64,000 nucleotides of DNA from Parapedobacter tibetensis (GCF_024704835.1 NZ_JAMXBE010000007.1:139474-203473); one strand, 5' to 3'. Positions 28,380 through 38,296 are shown, numbered from the stretch's first letter. Numbers and translations are program-made. Notes: generated by a model not told the origin, from the letters alone.

Positions 28380-30836
28380 TCAGGTGATTACGATGCTCCT
28401 GAAATCTTTCGGTACTTTAACCACGTGCCTACCGTTGTCGTCCTGTTCGGCAACTAGGGTCTTATCGTCCACAATCACATGTTGCACCTTAAATGGCAAA
28501 GCCACCAAATGCAAATCATATGTATCATATTTCTCTGAATACAAACCATCTACGTTTTGCGCGATTTTCAAACTTTTTGAACTTCCCTTTACCACAAACT
28601 TCTTCTCCAAATAGATATGTTGTTCGTAAGCAAACGTATCTCCGTGATCTTCATATAGATACGAATTCACTTCCTGCACGCTATGATAAACCAGCAGCTT
28701 CAGTGATTCGATCTTCTTCTCATGCACAAATTGCATGACGGGATATTCTGGGAGTACGGTCCCTGCCTTTATAAATATAGGCATTTCATCCATCGGCGTG
28801 ACCACATCATGCTCTTTCCCTCCTTGATATGCAGTATCGTTCCAATAATAGTACCAATCACCAGTAGGTAGGTACACTGTTTTGTTTTGTTGACCTGGAT
28901 TCAACACGGGTGATATCAGTATTTTATCGCCAAAGCAGAATTCCTCTTCCCGTTGGATGTTACTGTCGAGGTGTTGTTCCATTAAAGTCACGGGACGTAG
29001 GATGGGGAATCCATATTTGGTATGCTCCCAAAATACGGAATAGATATAAGGCAAGAGCTTATAACGCAATTCGATGAATTTACGATTAAGCGCTTCATGC
29101 TCCGCTCCGAAGCTCCATGGTTCACGTTCAGCGGTATCGCCAGCTGAATGGGCCCTCATGAAGGGAGAGAAGACCCCAAACTGTATCCACCGTGTAAAAA
29201 GTTCTGCATCTGGTTCTCCACTGAACCCTCCGATATCCGTACCGCAGAACGGCATGCCAGATGTCGACAGCCGTTGGAGTTGCAATACACCGAGGCGTAA
29301 ATGTTCCCATGTAGCCACATTATCGCCAGTCCATACAGAAGCATAGCGTTGCGTACCTGAATATGCTGCACGGGTAATGGTAAAGGGCCGCTTTTTCTGA
29401 AACAGTTTTTTCAACCCTTCATACGTGGCCCGCACCATCTGCATGCCATACACGTTATGCGCCTTGCGGTGGGAGCCACGGTAACCGTCGAAATTATGGC
29501 GCACGTCATTCGGGAATGTACCCCTGCCAAATACAGCCGGTTCGTTCATGTCATTCCATACGCCTGCCACCCCAATATCTACCAATTCCTTAAACAGTCC
29601 ACCCCACCATTCACGCACCTCCTGGTTAGTAAAATCGGGAAATTGGCAACGGCCCGGCCACACATATCCTTCCATGAAATAGTCATCACCCCTGCGGCAG
29701 AAATAGCGGTTCTTTTTTCCTTCACGAAATACCCAATAATTCTCATCGACTTTAATGCCCGGGTCAATGATGACCACCGTACGGAAACCATCGTCTGCCA
29801 ATTCCTTAATCATCTTCTTTGGGTCAGGGAAATAACGCTTGTTCCACGTAAAACACCGATAACCGTCCATATAATCAATATCGAGGTATATCGCATCACA
29901 GGGAATTTTTCGCTCGCGGAAATTCTTGGCCAAATCCCTCACTTTGCTTTCAGGGTAATAACTCCACCGACATTGATGAAAACCCAATGCCCATAACGGA
30001 GGTAGGTAATGTGTGCCCGTAATGCTATTGTAGCGCTTCACTACATCCATCATGTGCGGACCATGGATATAATAATATTGTAATTCTCCACCTTCCGACC
30101 AAAAACTTGTCTGGTCATGTGCCTCAGCGGCAAAATCGAAATAGGTCTTAAATGTGTTGTCGAAAAATATGCCGTACGCATCTCCATCATTCAATCCGAT
30201 ATAGAACGGGATGCTGCGGTATAATGGGTCTTGATTGAACTGGAACGAATACGTGTCAGAATTCCAATTGGTGAACCGCCCTCCCCGTAGATTGAGGTGG
30301 GTAGGCTTATCACCCAATCCATAAAAGGCTTCATTGGCTACGGCCACTTTGGTACTGTACACATAATAGCCGCCGAAATCAGGGTTTTCTTCCCAATGCA
30401 TAGGTGAATAATCCTTGCTGTATTCCTTGCCTTCGCGGTCCTCGAATGAAATTAAAAAATCGGCCTTTTGGATCACGCAAGCCACGGTATTGGTTTTTAC
30501 GCGATATGCTTGCTGATCCTCCTCAAAATTATATACCGCCACATGTTGGTCCGTTTGGGGCACCGCATAGGAGAAGTCTTCCAAGAATTGTCCCTTTGGA
30601 GCCAATCGAACCCGAATAATCTCATCACTGACTACCTTGATTTCTACGCTTGCACTGCCATCGGTGAAATAATAATTGTTGTTTTCCTGGTGATACCCAG
30701 TTACCGGTCCTAAATAATTTTTGACAATTTCCGGCAAATCCAATACCGGGTTATTAACATGGTGTATCCCATCTTCCAATATTTGGGTCGTATTGCCCGT
30801 AGTTGTCTCTTGTTGGTTTGCTAAATCCTTCGCCAT
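28380..30836 (-). CDS. Alpha-glucosidase, glycoside hydrolase family 31
   Basis: 818 residues. The family signature WNDMNEPAVF carries the nucleophile Asp, and the later SVWTGDNVATWEHL carries the acid/base Asp. Substrate-site stretches GTDIGGFSGEPD and MRAHSAGDT are also present. It has no signal peptide, so it acts in the cytoplasm, where it would release glucose from maltose-like or branched oligosaccharides. As the first gene of the glycogen operon it links degradation with synthesis, a common arrangement in this phylum. The exact specificity (alpha-1,4 or alpha-1,6 bonds) cannot be told from the motifs. Confidence 0.93.
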   Translation of the reverse strand: MAKDLANQQETTTGNTTQILEDGIHHVNNPVLDLPEIVKNYLGPVTGYHQENNNYYFTDGSASVEIKVVSDEIIRVRLAPKGQFLEDFSYAVPQTDQHVAVYNFEEDQQAYRVKTNTVACVIQKADFLISFEDREGKEYSKDYSPMHWEENPDFGGYYVYSTKVAVANEAFYGLGDKPTHLNLRGGRFTNWNSDTYSFQFNQDPLYRSIPFYIGLNDGDAYGIFFDNTFKTYFDFAAEAHDQTSFWSEGGELQYYYIHGPHMMDVVKRYNSITGTHYLPPLWALGFHQCRWSYYPESKVRDLAKNFRERKIPCDAIYLDIDYMDGYRCFTWNKRYFPDPKKMIKELADDGFRTVVIIDPGIKVDENYWVFREGKKNRYFCRRGDDYFMEGYVWPGRCQFPDFTNQEVREWWGGLFKELVDIGVAGVWNDMNEPAVFGRGTFPNDVRHNFDGYRGSHRKAHNVYGMQMVRATYEGLKKLFQKKRPFTITRAAYSGTQRYASVWTGDNVATWEHLRLGVLQLQRLSTSGMPFCGTDIGGFSGEPDAELFTRWIQFGVFSPFMRAHSAGDTAEREPWSFGAEHEALNRKFIELRYKLLPYIYSVFWEHTKYGFPILRPVTLMEQHLDSNIQREEEFCFGDKILISPVLNPGQQNKTVYLPTGDWYYYWNDTAYQGGKEHDVVTPMDEMPIFIKAGTVLPEYPVMQFVHEKKIESLKLLVYHSVQEVNSYLYEDHGDTFAYEQHIYLEKKFVVKGSSKSLKIAQNVDGLYSEKYDTYDLHLVALPFKVQHVIVDDKTLVAEQDDNGRHVVKVPKDFRSIVIT

Positions 30837-30860
30837 ATATTATCACCTCTTATTTTTAGC

Positions 30861-30890
30861 CAAAGTACATTTTTTACCTAATTAAAACAA
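30861..30890 (-). promoter_or_regulatory. Promoter candidate for the glycogen operon
   Basis: On the minus strand TTG (30888-30890) is followed 23 bases later by TACTTTG (30861-30867), one base short of TAnnTTTG. It lies 25 bases before the GH31 start. Confidence 0.4.
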
Positions 30891-31076
30891 TTCATCCCCA
30901 CATAAATTAAAAAAAAGGCATCAACATATTAATTATACACCTGCTCTCTGTGATTTTACCTTTTCTGGATCACACGGAGGTATGGCGTCATTTAATAAAA
31001 CTTAACGGCGAAATTTGCAATGCCGATATTTACCTCATATATTTGCCGCTGCACTTAACAGTTATTAATAGTAAAC

Positions 31077-31136
31077 ATGAAGATTGCTTTCATCCAACAC
31101 ATACATATCCACCATCGCCCTTATGGCGATATGTAA
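31077..31136 (+). CDS. Histidine-operon leader peptide
   Basis: A 19-residue frame beginning MKIAFIQ, then HIHIHH, then RPYGDM. Four of six consecutive codons (H8, H10, H12, H13) are His. It lies 71 bases before hisG on the same strand. Such His runs mark leader peptides whose ribosome stalling senses charged tRNA-His. The start lies behind an AT-rich stretch with no SD, normal for this phylum. It is in a different frame from the longer overlapping open frame at 30950-31189, which is not convincing. Confidence 0.75.
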   Translation: MKIAFIQHIHIHHRPYGDM

Positions 31137-31145
31137 TATGTATGT
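31099..31145 (+). promoter_or_regulatory. Candidate his attenuator structure
   Basis: ACATACATAT (31099-31108), inside the His codons, is exactly complementary to ATATGTATGT (31136-31145). Between them ATCGCC (31114-31119) pairs with GGCGAT (31125-31130). A ribosome halted on the His codons would cover the first strand and free the second. A T run follows at 31174-31179, but no strong hairpin directly in front of it was found, so the stop mechanism is open. Confidence 0.55.
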
Positions 31146-31207
31146 TTCTACGTGAAGCAGTTAACCAACGATGTTTTTTCCTTTATTAATAATTTTAATT
31201 TACACCC

Positions 31208-32059
31208 TTGAAGAATTTGAAAATCGCCATCCAAAAATCTGGGAGGCTCAATGAAAAATCAGTACAATTGCTGAAAAACTGTGGCTTGAACTTTGAGAAT
31301 TACAAAAGTTCTTTGATAACTACCGTTTCCAATTTCCCATTGGAAATACTCTTTCTCCGGGATGATGATATCCCTGAATATGTACAAGATGGCATTGCCG
31401 ATCTTGGCATAGTGGGTGAAAATGTCATTATGGAAACTGAGGCCGATGTTCGATACCTACAGCGGCTTGGGTTTGGCAAATGCAGTCTCAAAATCGCTGT
31501 ACCCAATCACAGCGAAGCCATGGAACTTGCCGATTTAAACGGGAAAGCCATCGCCACTTCTTATCCCACCATCCTCAAAAAATTCCTTGATGGAAATGGT
31601 ATTTCAGCCGATATACGCATGATCTCCGGCTCGGTTGAAATTTCCCCTGCATTGGAGTTGAGCGACGCAATCTTTGATATCGTTTCCACCGGTGGCACAT
31701 TGAGGAGCAACGGACTCAAACCTTTTGCGGATGTAATGGCATCAGAGGCCATTTTGATCAGTAAAAACGGCATAGATAGCAATCCGGTAGTTCGTGAATT
31801 GATACAACGTATTCAATCTGTACTCCGGGCTTTCGAAACCAAGTATGTGGTCCTGAATGTGGAACGCCGGCATCTTGATGAAATCATCGCCCTGCTTCCC
31901 GGTGTTAAGAGTCCAACCATTGTGCCTTTGGCTGAAGAAAATTGGGTGGCGGTGCACACGGTCATCTCGGAACAGGATTTCTGGGATAAAATCAACAAAT
32001 TGAAGGCCGCTGGAGCACAAGGTATTGTGGTGATGCCGGTGGAAAAAATCATCATTTAA
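31208..32059 (+). CDS. hisG: ATP phosphoribosyltransferase (long form)
   Basis: 283 residues, beginning at a TTG (31208-31210) that gives the normal family start MKNLKIAIQKSGRL. Catalytic-domain marks are DLGIVGENV and DIVSTGGTLRSNGL. The C-terminal ~75 residues (PTIVPLAEENWVAVHTVI) form the regulatory domain of the long hexameric form, which is inhibited by histidine. It catalyses the first step of histidine synthesis (ATP plus PRPP). It sits behind the His leader, with hisD next. Enzyme inhibition and leader control would act together. Confidence 0.96.
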   Translation: MKNLKIAIQKSGRLNEKSVQLLKNCGLNFENYKSSLITTVSNFPLEILFLRDDDIPEYVQDGIADLGIVGENVIMETEADVRYLQRLGFGKCSLKIAVPNHSEAMELADLNGKAIATSYPTILKKFLDGNGISADIRMISGSVEISPALELSDAIFDIVSTGGTLRSNGLKPFADVMASEAILISKNGIDSNPVVRELIQRIQSVLRAFETKYVVLNVERRHLDEIIALLPGVKSPTIVPLAEENWVAVHTVISEQDFWDKINKLKAAGAQGIVVMPVEKIII

Positions 32060-32090
32060 GCCCTGATGTATACTTAATACCAAAAACACC

Positions 32091-33377
32091 ATGCTAAAGA
32101 CATACACCTATTCTTCGCTGAATGGGCCGGATATCCAAAAGCTTCTTACGCGCAATACCGATCCTTCCAATGCCATTACTCAATCGGTAGTGTCCATCAT
32201 TGACGACGTACGGGCCAACGGTGATGCTGCACTTAAGGCCTACGCGGAAAGATTCGACGGCGTGCACTTGGAGAAATTATATCTTGAAGCCGATGAAATT
32301 GCAGCCATCGCTTCCTCCATTGGGCGTGAGCAACGGCGTGCGCTAGAAATTGCCTTCGCCAATATATACCGTTTCCATGAAACCCAATTGCGCAAGGAAA
32401 AGGCGGTGGAGACCATGCCGGGTGTTAAATGCTGGCGCGAACCACGGCCCATCGAAAAAGTGGGATTATATATTCCCGGAGGATCGGCCGTGCTGCCCAG
32501 TACATTATTGATGCTCGGCGTCCCGGCGCGCATAGCCGGCTGCAAGGAAATTGTGGTTTGCTCCCCTCCCCAGGCCAATGGCATGATCAATGGGTATGTA
32601 GCCTATTGCCTGCAACTGCTTAAGATTGACAAAATCTATTTGGTAGGGGGTGCTCAAGCTATAGCCGCCATGGCTTATGGTACAGCTAGCATCTCCAAAG
32701 TAGACAAAATATTCGGGCCGGGCAACCAATACGTTACCAAGGCCAAAAGCTTAGTGCAAAGTAAGACCAATGTAAGCATTGATATGCCCGCGGGGCCATC
32801 TGAAGTGCTTGTCGTCGCAGATGGCACGGGCAACCCTCAATACATCGCCGCCGACCTGCTAGCACAGGCCGAACATGGGCCAGATAGCCAAGCCATATTG
32901 GTAAGTACGGATCAAACACTGATTGCCGATGTACAGGTTGCCTTGGAAGAACAGCTTGCACAACTACCTCGTGCTACTATGGCCGCAAAAGCCCTTGCCA
33001 ATTCTTACGCCATATTATGCAGTGACTTGGATGAGGCCTTGGCTTTCAGTAACCAGTATGCCCCGGAGCATTTAATCATTGAAACTGAAGATTGGGAATC
33101 CTTGGTACAGAAAATCAGCAATGCCGGTTCGGTGTTTCTGGGACACGATACACCCGAAAGTGCCGGAGACTATGCTTCGGGTACCAATCATACTTTACCT
33201 ACAAGCGGCTATGCACGTTCATATTCAGGGGTATCGGTGGATTCATTTGTCAAAAAAATTACATTCCAGCATATTACGATGGAGGGGTTGCGAAACATTG
33301 GCCCTACGGTGGAGCTATTAGCGGAACTGGAAGATTTGCAAGCGCATAAAAATGCGGTGTCAATACGACTCGGTTGA
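32091..33377 (+). CDS. hisD: Histidinol dehydrogenase
   Basis: 428 residues, full length. Motifs include IPGGSAVLPSTLLMLGVPA, the signature region with GPSEVLVVAD, and AEHGPDSQAIL. Zinc-site residues include the His in NQYAPEHLI and in GTNHTLPT. It catalyses the last two oxidation steps to histidine. It follows hisG by 31 bases. The usual Bacteroidota order continues with hisC, hisB and the rest, but here the next gene is tmRNA, so the remaining his genes must be elsewhere. Confidence 0.96.
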   Translation: MLKTYTYSSLNGPDIQKLLTRNTDPSNAITQSVVSIIDDVRANGDAALKAYAERFDGVHLEKLYLEADEIAAIASSIGREQRRALEIAFANIYRFHETQLRKEKAVETMPGVKCWREPRPIEKVGLYIPGGSAVLPSTLLMLGVPARIAGCKEIVVCSPPQANGMINGYVAYCLQLLKIDKIYLVGGAQAIAAMAYGTASISKVDKIFGPGNQYVTKAKSLVQSKTNVSIDMPAGPSEVLVVADGTGNPQYIAADLLAQAEHGPDSQAILVSTDQTLIADVQVALEEQLAQLPRATMAAKALANSYAILCSDLDEALAFSNQYAPEHLIIETEDWESLVQKISNAGSVFLGHDTPESAGDYASGTNHTLPTSGYARSYSGVSVDSFVKKITFQHITMEGLRNIGPTVELLAELEDLQAHKNAVSIRLG

Positions 33378-33384
33378 TTTTCCG

Positions 33385-33416
33385 CCTTTCATTTTCGATA
33401 TAAAATCGTATCTTTG
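33385..33416 (+). promoter_or_regulatory. ssrA promoter
   Basis: A perfect TATCTTTG -7 box (33409-33416) lies 18 bases before the tmRNA 5' end; the -33 region is T-rich (TTTC near 33387). Confidence 0.6.
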
Positions 33417-33434
33417 TAGGCTATATTATTACAG

Positions 33435-33799
33435 GGGGCCGACCGGAATTGACAGGATGGAGACGGTTATGTAAGCATGCAGCGCGTTGTGAGTATTGCG
33501 CTTTAATCCGAACTTTCAACTTTTTAAATGGCGAAAATAACTACGCCTTAGCTGCCTAATTTAGAATTAGCTCAGCTTTTGTCCCGCTAACGTATCGTTC
33601 TATAGCGTAGCATCCGGGACACCGAAATATGGAACTGGTTGGTTCGTTGTTGCGCCGGACCAACGAGAAACAGCAACTAAGGAAAATGGTACAGGCAAGC
33701 ATCCGGCCTTCCCTTTCCCGACAATAAAACGGAAGCTAAGCATGTAGAAAGCATATATTGTACCATGTCTGGACGAGAGTTCGAATCTCTCCGGCTCCA
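33435..33799 (+). ncRNA. ssrA: Transfer-messenger RNA (tmRNA)
   Basis: The ends form a tRNA-like acceptor stem: GGGGCCG (33435-33441) with CGGCTCC (33792-33798). Near the 3' end a T-arm is visible (GAGTTCGAATCTC). The tag frame at 33530-33559 reads GENNYALAA then TAA, with the resume codon at or near GGC. CCA is not fully encoded. tmRNA frees stalled ribosomes and tags the broken product for proteolysis. Open frames on the minus strand here are shadows. Confidence 0.95.
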
Positions 33800-33811
33800 C
33801 AAAGCAGAAGA

Positions 33812-33836
33812 AGCCCGGCAATAGCCGGGTTTTATT
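33812..33836 (+). terminator. Terminator after ssrA
   Basis: CCCGGC (33814-33819) pairs with GCCGGG (33824-33829) around loop AATA, followed by TTTTATTGTTTT. Confidence 0.85.
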
Positions 33837-33980
33837 GTTTTCCCGGATGCACGACGCTCCAGCTTCGGCAATCTCTTCGAGCAAAAATGCTTCGCCTCAT
33901 TCTCAAGAAAAGAAAACAATGCCTAAATCCAACGGTTATCTATAATGAAATTAACTATTAAATTAATAATGAGGAGTAGT

Positions 33981-34628
33981 ATGAAATGGTTATTTTTTAG
34001 CGGAATAGGTGTGTTACTGATGTTGTTTTTTGTGAACTGTGAAAAGGAGGAAAATCGTGGCAGGGACTCGATGATCCTTTACTCAGATTTTTCCGACGGC
34101 AAAGACGGCTGGCAAGCAGGCTTTTCCGAATACAATGGTGACAACGTTGAAATTTATGAATTGGAGGAAGGTCTTGCTACGCTCCCTGCTCCATTGGATG
34201 AAAACGAACCCGCTTATCGCATCTCAGGTATGAATCGCAGCGATGACCTGTTCATGTATCTTACCAAAAGAGCTGAAGGCCTGAAGCCTTCAACGCGATA
34301 TAAAGGAACGTTTACACTTCACATCGCCTCAGACGCGAGAAGCGGTGGTGTCGGCGCTGGCGGTGCTCCCGATGAAAATAACTTCTACGAGATGAACATC
34401 GATAAAATACAGCAATGCTGTACCGATGGTAGTGATATGGTGGTAATCGGCAATGTAGCTAATGGTACCGAGGAATATGTTTATACCCTCCTAGAACGGA
34501 CTGGTGAGTTTTCGGCCACAACAGATGACGATGGTATGCTATGGATAATCGTGGCAACCGATTCAGGGTTTGAAGGTAAAACTACCTTGCATTATTCCAG
34601 CATACGGGTTGCTTTGGAAGAAATATGA
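33981..34628 (+). CDS. Uncharacterised lipoprotein
   Basis: 215 residues from MKWLFFSGIGVLL; an AGGAG six bases upstream supports this ATG over the two in-frame ATGs further up. A lipobox ends at Cys (LFFVNC, about residue 20), so it is lipid-anchored in the cell envelope. The mature part has FSDGKDGWQAGFSEYN and a DMVVIGNVANGTEE stretch and looks like a beta-sandwich, but no named family was recognised. It sits alone between tmRNA and the ribosomal operon. Confidence 0.75.
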   Translation: MKWLFFSGIGVLLMLFFVNCEKEENRGRDSMILYSDFSDGKDGWQAGFSEYNGDNVEIYELEEGLATLPAPLDENEPAYRISGMNRSDDLFMYLTKRAEGLKPSTRYKGTFTLHIASDARSGGVGAGGAPDENNFYEMNIDKIQQCCTDGSDMVVIGNVANGTEEYVYTLLERTGEFSATTDDDGMLWIIVATDSGFEGKTTLHYSSIRVALEEI

Positions 34629-34725
34629 CTATTTCTCTATTTCAAGGCTGGCGGCATTCTTGTTGAGGTACCTTGCGATTAACCTGTTTTGCAGGAAATC
34701 AAATGCAGTTTTTTTATCAAACCCC

Positions 34726-34756
34726 TTGATAATCAAAAATAAACTTCCTACCTTTG
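34726..34756 (+). promoter_or_regulatory. rpsL operon promoter
   Basis: TTG (34726-34728) is followed 23 bases later by a perfect TACCTTTG -7 box (34749-34756), 52 bases before the rpsL start. Confidence 0.75.
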
Positions 34757-34807
34757 CCCACCTTAAAATAAGTTTAAGAATAAAAGCAAAAAATTAAAAA
34801 ACAGTAA

Positions 34808-35194
34808 ATGCCTACTATTCAACAATTAGTTAGAAAAGGTAGAGTAGCTCTGGTGGACAAGAGTAAATCCCCAGCGTTGGACAGCAGTCCACAGCGAAGA
34901 GGCGTATGCACACGTGTATACACCACTACCCCTAAAAAACCAAACTCAGCAATGCGTAAAGTGGCTCGTGTGCGCCTTACCAATGGTAAAGAGGTGAATG
35001 CATACATTCCAGGCGAAGGTCACAACTTGCAAGAGCACTCCATCGTGTTGATCCGTGGTGGCCGGGTGAAAGACTTACCAGGTGTACGTTACCACATCAT
35101 CCGTGGTGCATTGGATACATCAGGTGTTGCCGGACGCAACCAACGCCGTTCGAAATATGGGACAAAACGTCCTAAACCAGGACAAGCTAAATAA
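34808..35194 (+). CDS. rpsL: 30S ribosomal protein S12
   Basis: 128 residues, standard length. Contains [20 protein letters not shown] and the decoding-site loop [12 protein letters not shown]. Lys43 and Lys88-equivalent positions look normal, so no streptomycin-resistance change is evident. It is the first gene of the str operon and is followed by rpsG after 17 bases. Confidence 0.98.
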   Translation: MPTIQQLVRKGRVALVDKSKSPALDSSPQRRGVCTRVYTTTPKKPNSAMRKVARVRLTNGKEVNAYIPGEGHNLQEHSIVLIRGGRVKDLPGVRYHIIRGALDTSGVAGRNQRRSKYGTKRPKPGQAK

Positions 35195-35211
35195 AAACGG
35201 AGGACAATAAG

Positions 35212-35679
35212 ATGAGAAAATCAAAACCAAAGAAAAGAATCATTTTACCTGATCCGAAGTTTAACGACACTCAGGTAACTCGCTTTGTAAATAACATGAT
35301 GTTCGACGGTAAGAAGTCGATCGCTTATACCATTTTTTACAAATCGATGGAATTGGTGGAACAGAAGACTAGTGAAAACGGTTTAGACACCTGGAAAAAA
35401 GCATTGAACAACGTAATGCCTGCTGTGGAGGTCAAATCACGGCGTGTAGGTGGAGCAAACTTCCAAGTACCTACTGAGGTACGCCCCGAGCGCAAGATTG
35501 CCTTGGGCATGAAATGGCTGATTAACTTCGCTCGCAAACGTGGTGAAAAAACCATGTATGAAAAATTGGCTGCCGAAATCATCTCGGCATCAAAGGGAGA
35601 AGGCGCTGCTGTGAAGAAAAAGGAAGATACCCACAGGATGGCTGAGGCCAACAAGGCATTCTCACATTTCAGGTTCTAA
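35212..35679 (+). CDS. rpsG: 30S ribosomal protein S7
   Basis: 155 residues, standard. Begins [17 protein letters not shown] and has [19 protein letters not shown] and [17 protein letters not shown]7 nucleates assembly of the 30S head on 16S rRNA. An SD-like AGGAGG-type stretch (ACGGAGGACAATAAG) lies in the short gap from rpsL. A strong hairpin follows the gene, before fusA. Confidence 0.98.
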   Translation: MRKSKPKKRIILPDPKFNDTQVTRFVNNMMFDGKKSIAYTIFYKSMELVEQKTSENGLDTWKKALNNVMPAVEVKSRRVGGANFQVPTEVRPERKIALGMKWLINFARKRGEKTMYEKLAAEIISASKGEGAAVKKKEDTHRMAEANKAFSHFRF

Positions 35680-35701
35680 ATTTGGTAAGACACCATATAG
35701 A

Positions 35702-35757
35702 ATTACACCGATTTAAAGGGAGCAGGAAACATCCATTAAAAATCGGTGTAATTTTTA
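35702..35757 (+). terminator. Terminator-like hairpin between rpsG and fusA
   Basis: ATTACACCGATTT (35702-35714) pairs perfectly over 13 bases with AAATCGGTGTAAT (35740-35752), with a 25-base loop and TTTTTA after it. It would uncouple or reduce transcription into fusA. Confidence 0.75.
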
Positions 35758-35778
35758 TCAAGCAATTTGAAAACTCCC

Positions 35779-35795
35779 ACCTGCCATAGGCAGGT
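35779..35795 (+). promoter_or_regulatory. Small hairpin in the fusA leader
   Basis: ACCTGCC (35779-35785), loop ATA, GGCAGGT (35789-35795): a perfect 7-bp stem ending 14 bases before the fusA ATG. It may affect initiation. Confidence 0.5.
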
Positions 35796-35809
35796 AACAT
35801 TGTAGTAAC

Positions 35810-37924
35810 ATGTCAAGAGATTTAAAATACACAAGAAATATCGGTATTGCCGCGCATATTGATGCCGGCAAAACCACCACCACCGAACGCATTCTCTATT
35901 ATGCCGGTGTAAACCACAAAATCGGTGAAGTGCATGATGGGGCATCCACCATGGATTGGATGGTACAGGAAGCCGAACGCGGCATTACCATCACCTCTGC
36001 AGCTACCACCGTATTCTGGAATTATCGCGAAGACAGATACCAAGTAAACATTATTGACACCCCTGGGCACGTGGATTTCACCGTGGAGGTAAATCGCTCA
36101 CTCCGTGTGCTGGATGGCTTGGTATTCCTATTCTCAGCCGTAGATGGTGTGGAACCTCAATCGGAAACCAACTGGCGCCTAGCCGACAATTACAAAGTGT
36201 CGCGCATCGGTTTCGTCAATAAAATGGACCGCTCTGGAGCCGATTTTCTCAACGTGGTAAAACAAGTGAGGGAAATGCTTGGTTCAGAAGCTATCCCCTT
36301 GCAATTGCCCATTGGTGCTGAGGATAACTTTAAAGGCGTAGTAGATTTAATCAATAACCGTGGTATCGTTTGGAACGAGCACGACAAGGGCATGACATTC
36401 ACCGAGGTACCAATACCCGATGATATGATGGAAGACGTGGCCCATTGGCGGGAAAAACTATTGGAATCCGTAGCGAGCTATGATGAATCGCTAATGGAGA
36501 AATTCTTCGATGACCCGGATTCCATCACGGAAAGGGAAGTGTTGAACGCGTTGCGTAAAGCCGTACTCGATAATTCCATTGTACCGATGTTATGCGGATC
36601 TGCCTTCAAAAATAAAGGCGTGCAGACCATGCTCGATTTGGTGATGGAACTGTTGCCTTCTCCGATGGACCAGGAAGCCGTAAAAGGGCTGGATCCACGC
36701 ACGGAACAGGAAACCAGCCGTAAACCGGACATGAAAGAACCCTTCGCTGCCTTGGCTTTTAAAATCGCGACAGACCCATTTGTAGGTCGCCTTTGCTTCA
36801 TTCGAGTATATTCAGGTAACCTGGATGCTGGTTCTTATGTATACAATGCCCGTTCGGACAATAAGGAACGGATTTCCCGTATCTTCCAAATGCATGCCAA
36901 TAAACAAAATCCTATTCCGAATATCGGAGCAGGGGATATTGGTGCCGTTGTTGGTTTTAAAGATATCAAAACAGGTGACACACTTTGCGACGAAAAACAT
37001 CCCATCGTGTTGGAATCCATGAATTTCCCTGAACCTGTAATTGGTTTAGCAATTGAACCAAAAACACAAGCCGATGTGGACAAATTGGGTATTGCCTTGG
37101 GAAAATTGGCTGAAGAGGATCCCACATTCCGTGTGCAGACCGATGAGGAAACCGGACAAACTGTTATTTCCGGCATGGGTGAGCTCCACTTGGATATCTT
37201 GATCGACCGTTTGAGACGTGAATTCAAGGTTGAAGTAAACCAAGGAGCCCCACAAGTAGCATACAAGGAATCCATTACGGGCACTACCCAACACCGTGAA
37301 GTATACAAAAAGCAAACCGGTGGCCGTGGTAAATTTGCCGATATACAGGTGGTTGTCTCTCCCGTGGATCCTGACTACGACCTGAGCAAGTCACCACTTC
37401 AGTTCATTAATGAAATCGTGGGTGGTTCTATTCCCAAGGAGTATATCCCGTCTGTACAGAAAGGATTCGAGACCTCTATGGTAAATGGTGTGTTGGCAGG
37501 ATATCCACTGTCAAGCATGAAAGTTCGTTTGATAGATGGTTCGTTCCACGCAGTCGACTCCGACTCACTGTCATTTGAAATTGCTGCTCGTTCGGCATTC
37601 CGCGAAGCCCTTCCTAAATGTAGGCCCGTACTTATGGAGCCTATCATGAAAATTGAAGTGCTTACGCCAGAGGAAAATATGGGAGACGTGATGGGTGACC
37701 TTAACCGCCGCCGCGGGCAACTGCAAGGCATTGACAGCCGTGCTGGTTCTCAGGTCATCAAGGCCCTAGTACCACTCTCAGAGATGTTTGGATACGTGAC
37801 ACAACTACGTACCATCACTTCAGGACGTGCTACTTCCACCATGGAATTCGACCATTACGCCGAAGCACCCAAGAACGTTCAAGACGAGGTGATTGCCAAA
37901 GCTAAGGGCAAAGTAAACGCTTGA
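35810..37924 (+). CDS. fusA: Elongation factor G
   Basis: 704 residues. GTPase motifs: G1 [16 protein letters not shown]3 DTPGHVDF, G4 [10 protein letters not shown] and the EF-G switch [12 protein letters not shown]. Domains II-V follow, with the domain IV tip region near [10 protein letters not shown] and [18 protein letters not shown] drives translocation of tRNAs and mRNA. No tuf gene follows, as usual in Bacteroidota; rpsJ comes next after 66 bases. Confidence 0.98.
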   Translation: MSRDLKYTRNIGIAAHIDAGKTTTTERILYYAGVNHKIGEVHDGASTMDWMVQEAERGITITSAATTVFWNYREDRYQVNIIDTPGHVDFTVEVNRSLRVLDGLVFLFSAVDGVEPQSETNWRLADNYKVSRIGFVNKMDRSGADFLNVVKQVREMLGSEAIPLQLPIGAEDNFKGVVDLINNRGIVWNEHDKGMTFTEVPIPDDMMEDVAHWREKLLESVASYDESLMEKFFDDPDSITEREVLNALRKAVLDNSIVPMLCGSAFKNKGVQTMLDLVMELLPSPMDQEAVKGLDPRTEQETSRKPDMKEPFAALAFKIATDPFVGRLCFIRVYSGNLDAGSYVYNARSDNKERISRIFQMHANKQNPIPNIGAGDIGAVVGFKDIKTGDTLCDEKHPIVLESMNFPEPVIGLAIEPKTQADVDKLGIALGKLAEEDPTFRVQTDEETGQTVISGMGELHLDILIDRLRREFKVEVNQGAPQVAYKESITGTTQHREVYKKQTGGRGKFADIQVVVSPVDPDYDLSKSPLQFINEIVGGSIPKEYIPSVQKGFETSMVNGVLAGYPLSSMKVRLIDGSFHAVDSDSLSFEIAARSAFREALPKCRPVLMEPIMKIEVLTPEENMGDVMGDLNRRRGQLQGIDSRAGSQVIKALVPLSEMFGYVTQLRTITSGRATSTMEFDHYAEAPKNVQDEVIAKAKGKVNA

Positions 37925-37990
37925 TAGAAAATAACCCGGTTGTTTGTTACTAATAGCTCTAACAAGCAATCCTAACTTTAAATACATAAC

Positions 37991-38296
37991 ATGAGCCAAC
38001 GAATTAGAATCAAATTGAAATCGTACGATTACAACTTGGTGGATAAGTCTGCCGAGAAAATCGTTAAAACTGTAAAACCTACAGGTGCTGTGGTAAGCGG
38101 CCCCATCCCCTTGCCCACTGAAAAGAAAGTGTACACCGTTTTGCGTTCACCACACGTGAACAAAAAAGCACGTGAGCAATTTCAACTGTGTGCTTACAAA
38201 AGGTTGTTGGATATTTATAGTTCCAATTCAAAAACAGTGGACGCCTTGATGAAACTCGAATTGCCCAGTGGCGTGGAAGTGGAAATCAAAGTGTGA
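37991..38296 (+). CDS. rpsJ: 30S ribosomal protein S10
   Basis: 101 residues, standard. Contains [20 protein letters not shown] and [15 protein letters not shown]10 is a ribosomal protein and also the NusB partner in antitermination. In most bacteria rpsJ is followed by rplC and the S10 operon. Here a strong terminator follows 17 bases later and the next gene is unrelated, so the S10 operon lies elsewhere. Confidence 0.98.
   Translation: MSQRIRIKLKSYDYNLVDKSAEKIVKTVKPTGAVVSGPIPLPTEKKVYTVLRSPHVNKKAREQFQLCAYKRLLDIYSSNSKTVDALMKLELPSGVEVEIKV

Noticed and set aside
30950-31189. 80-codon frame before hisG
   Set aside because: Different frame from the His leader, no family match and poor composition; the leader peptide explains the region better.
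33600-33919. Minus-strand open frames over the tmRNA
   Set aside because: They are shadows of ssrA structure and of its terminator; the tRNA-like ends and tag frame explain the sequence.
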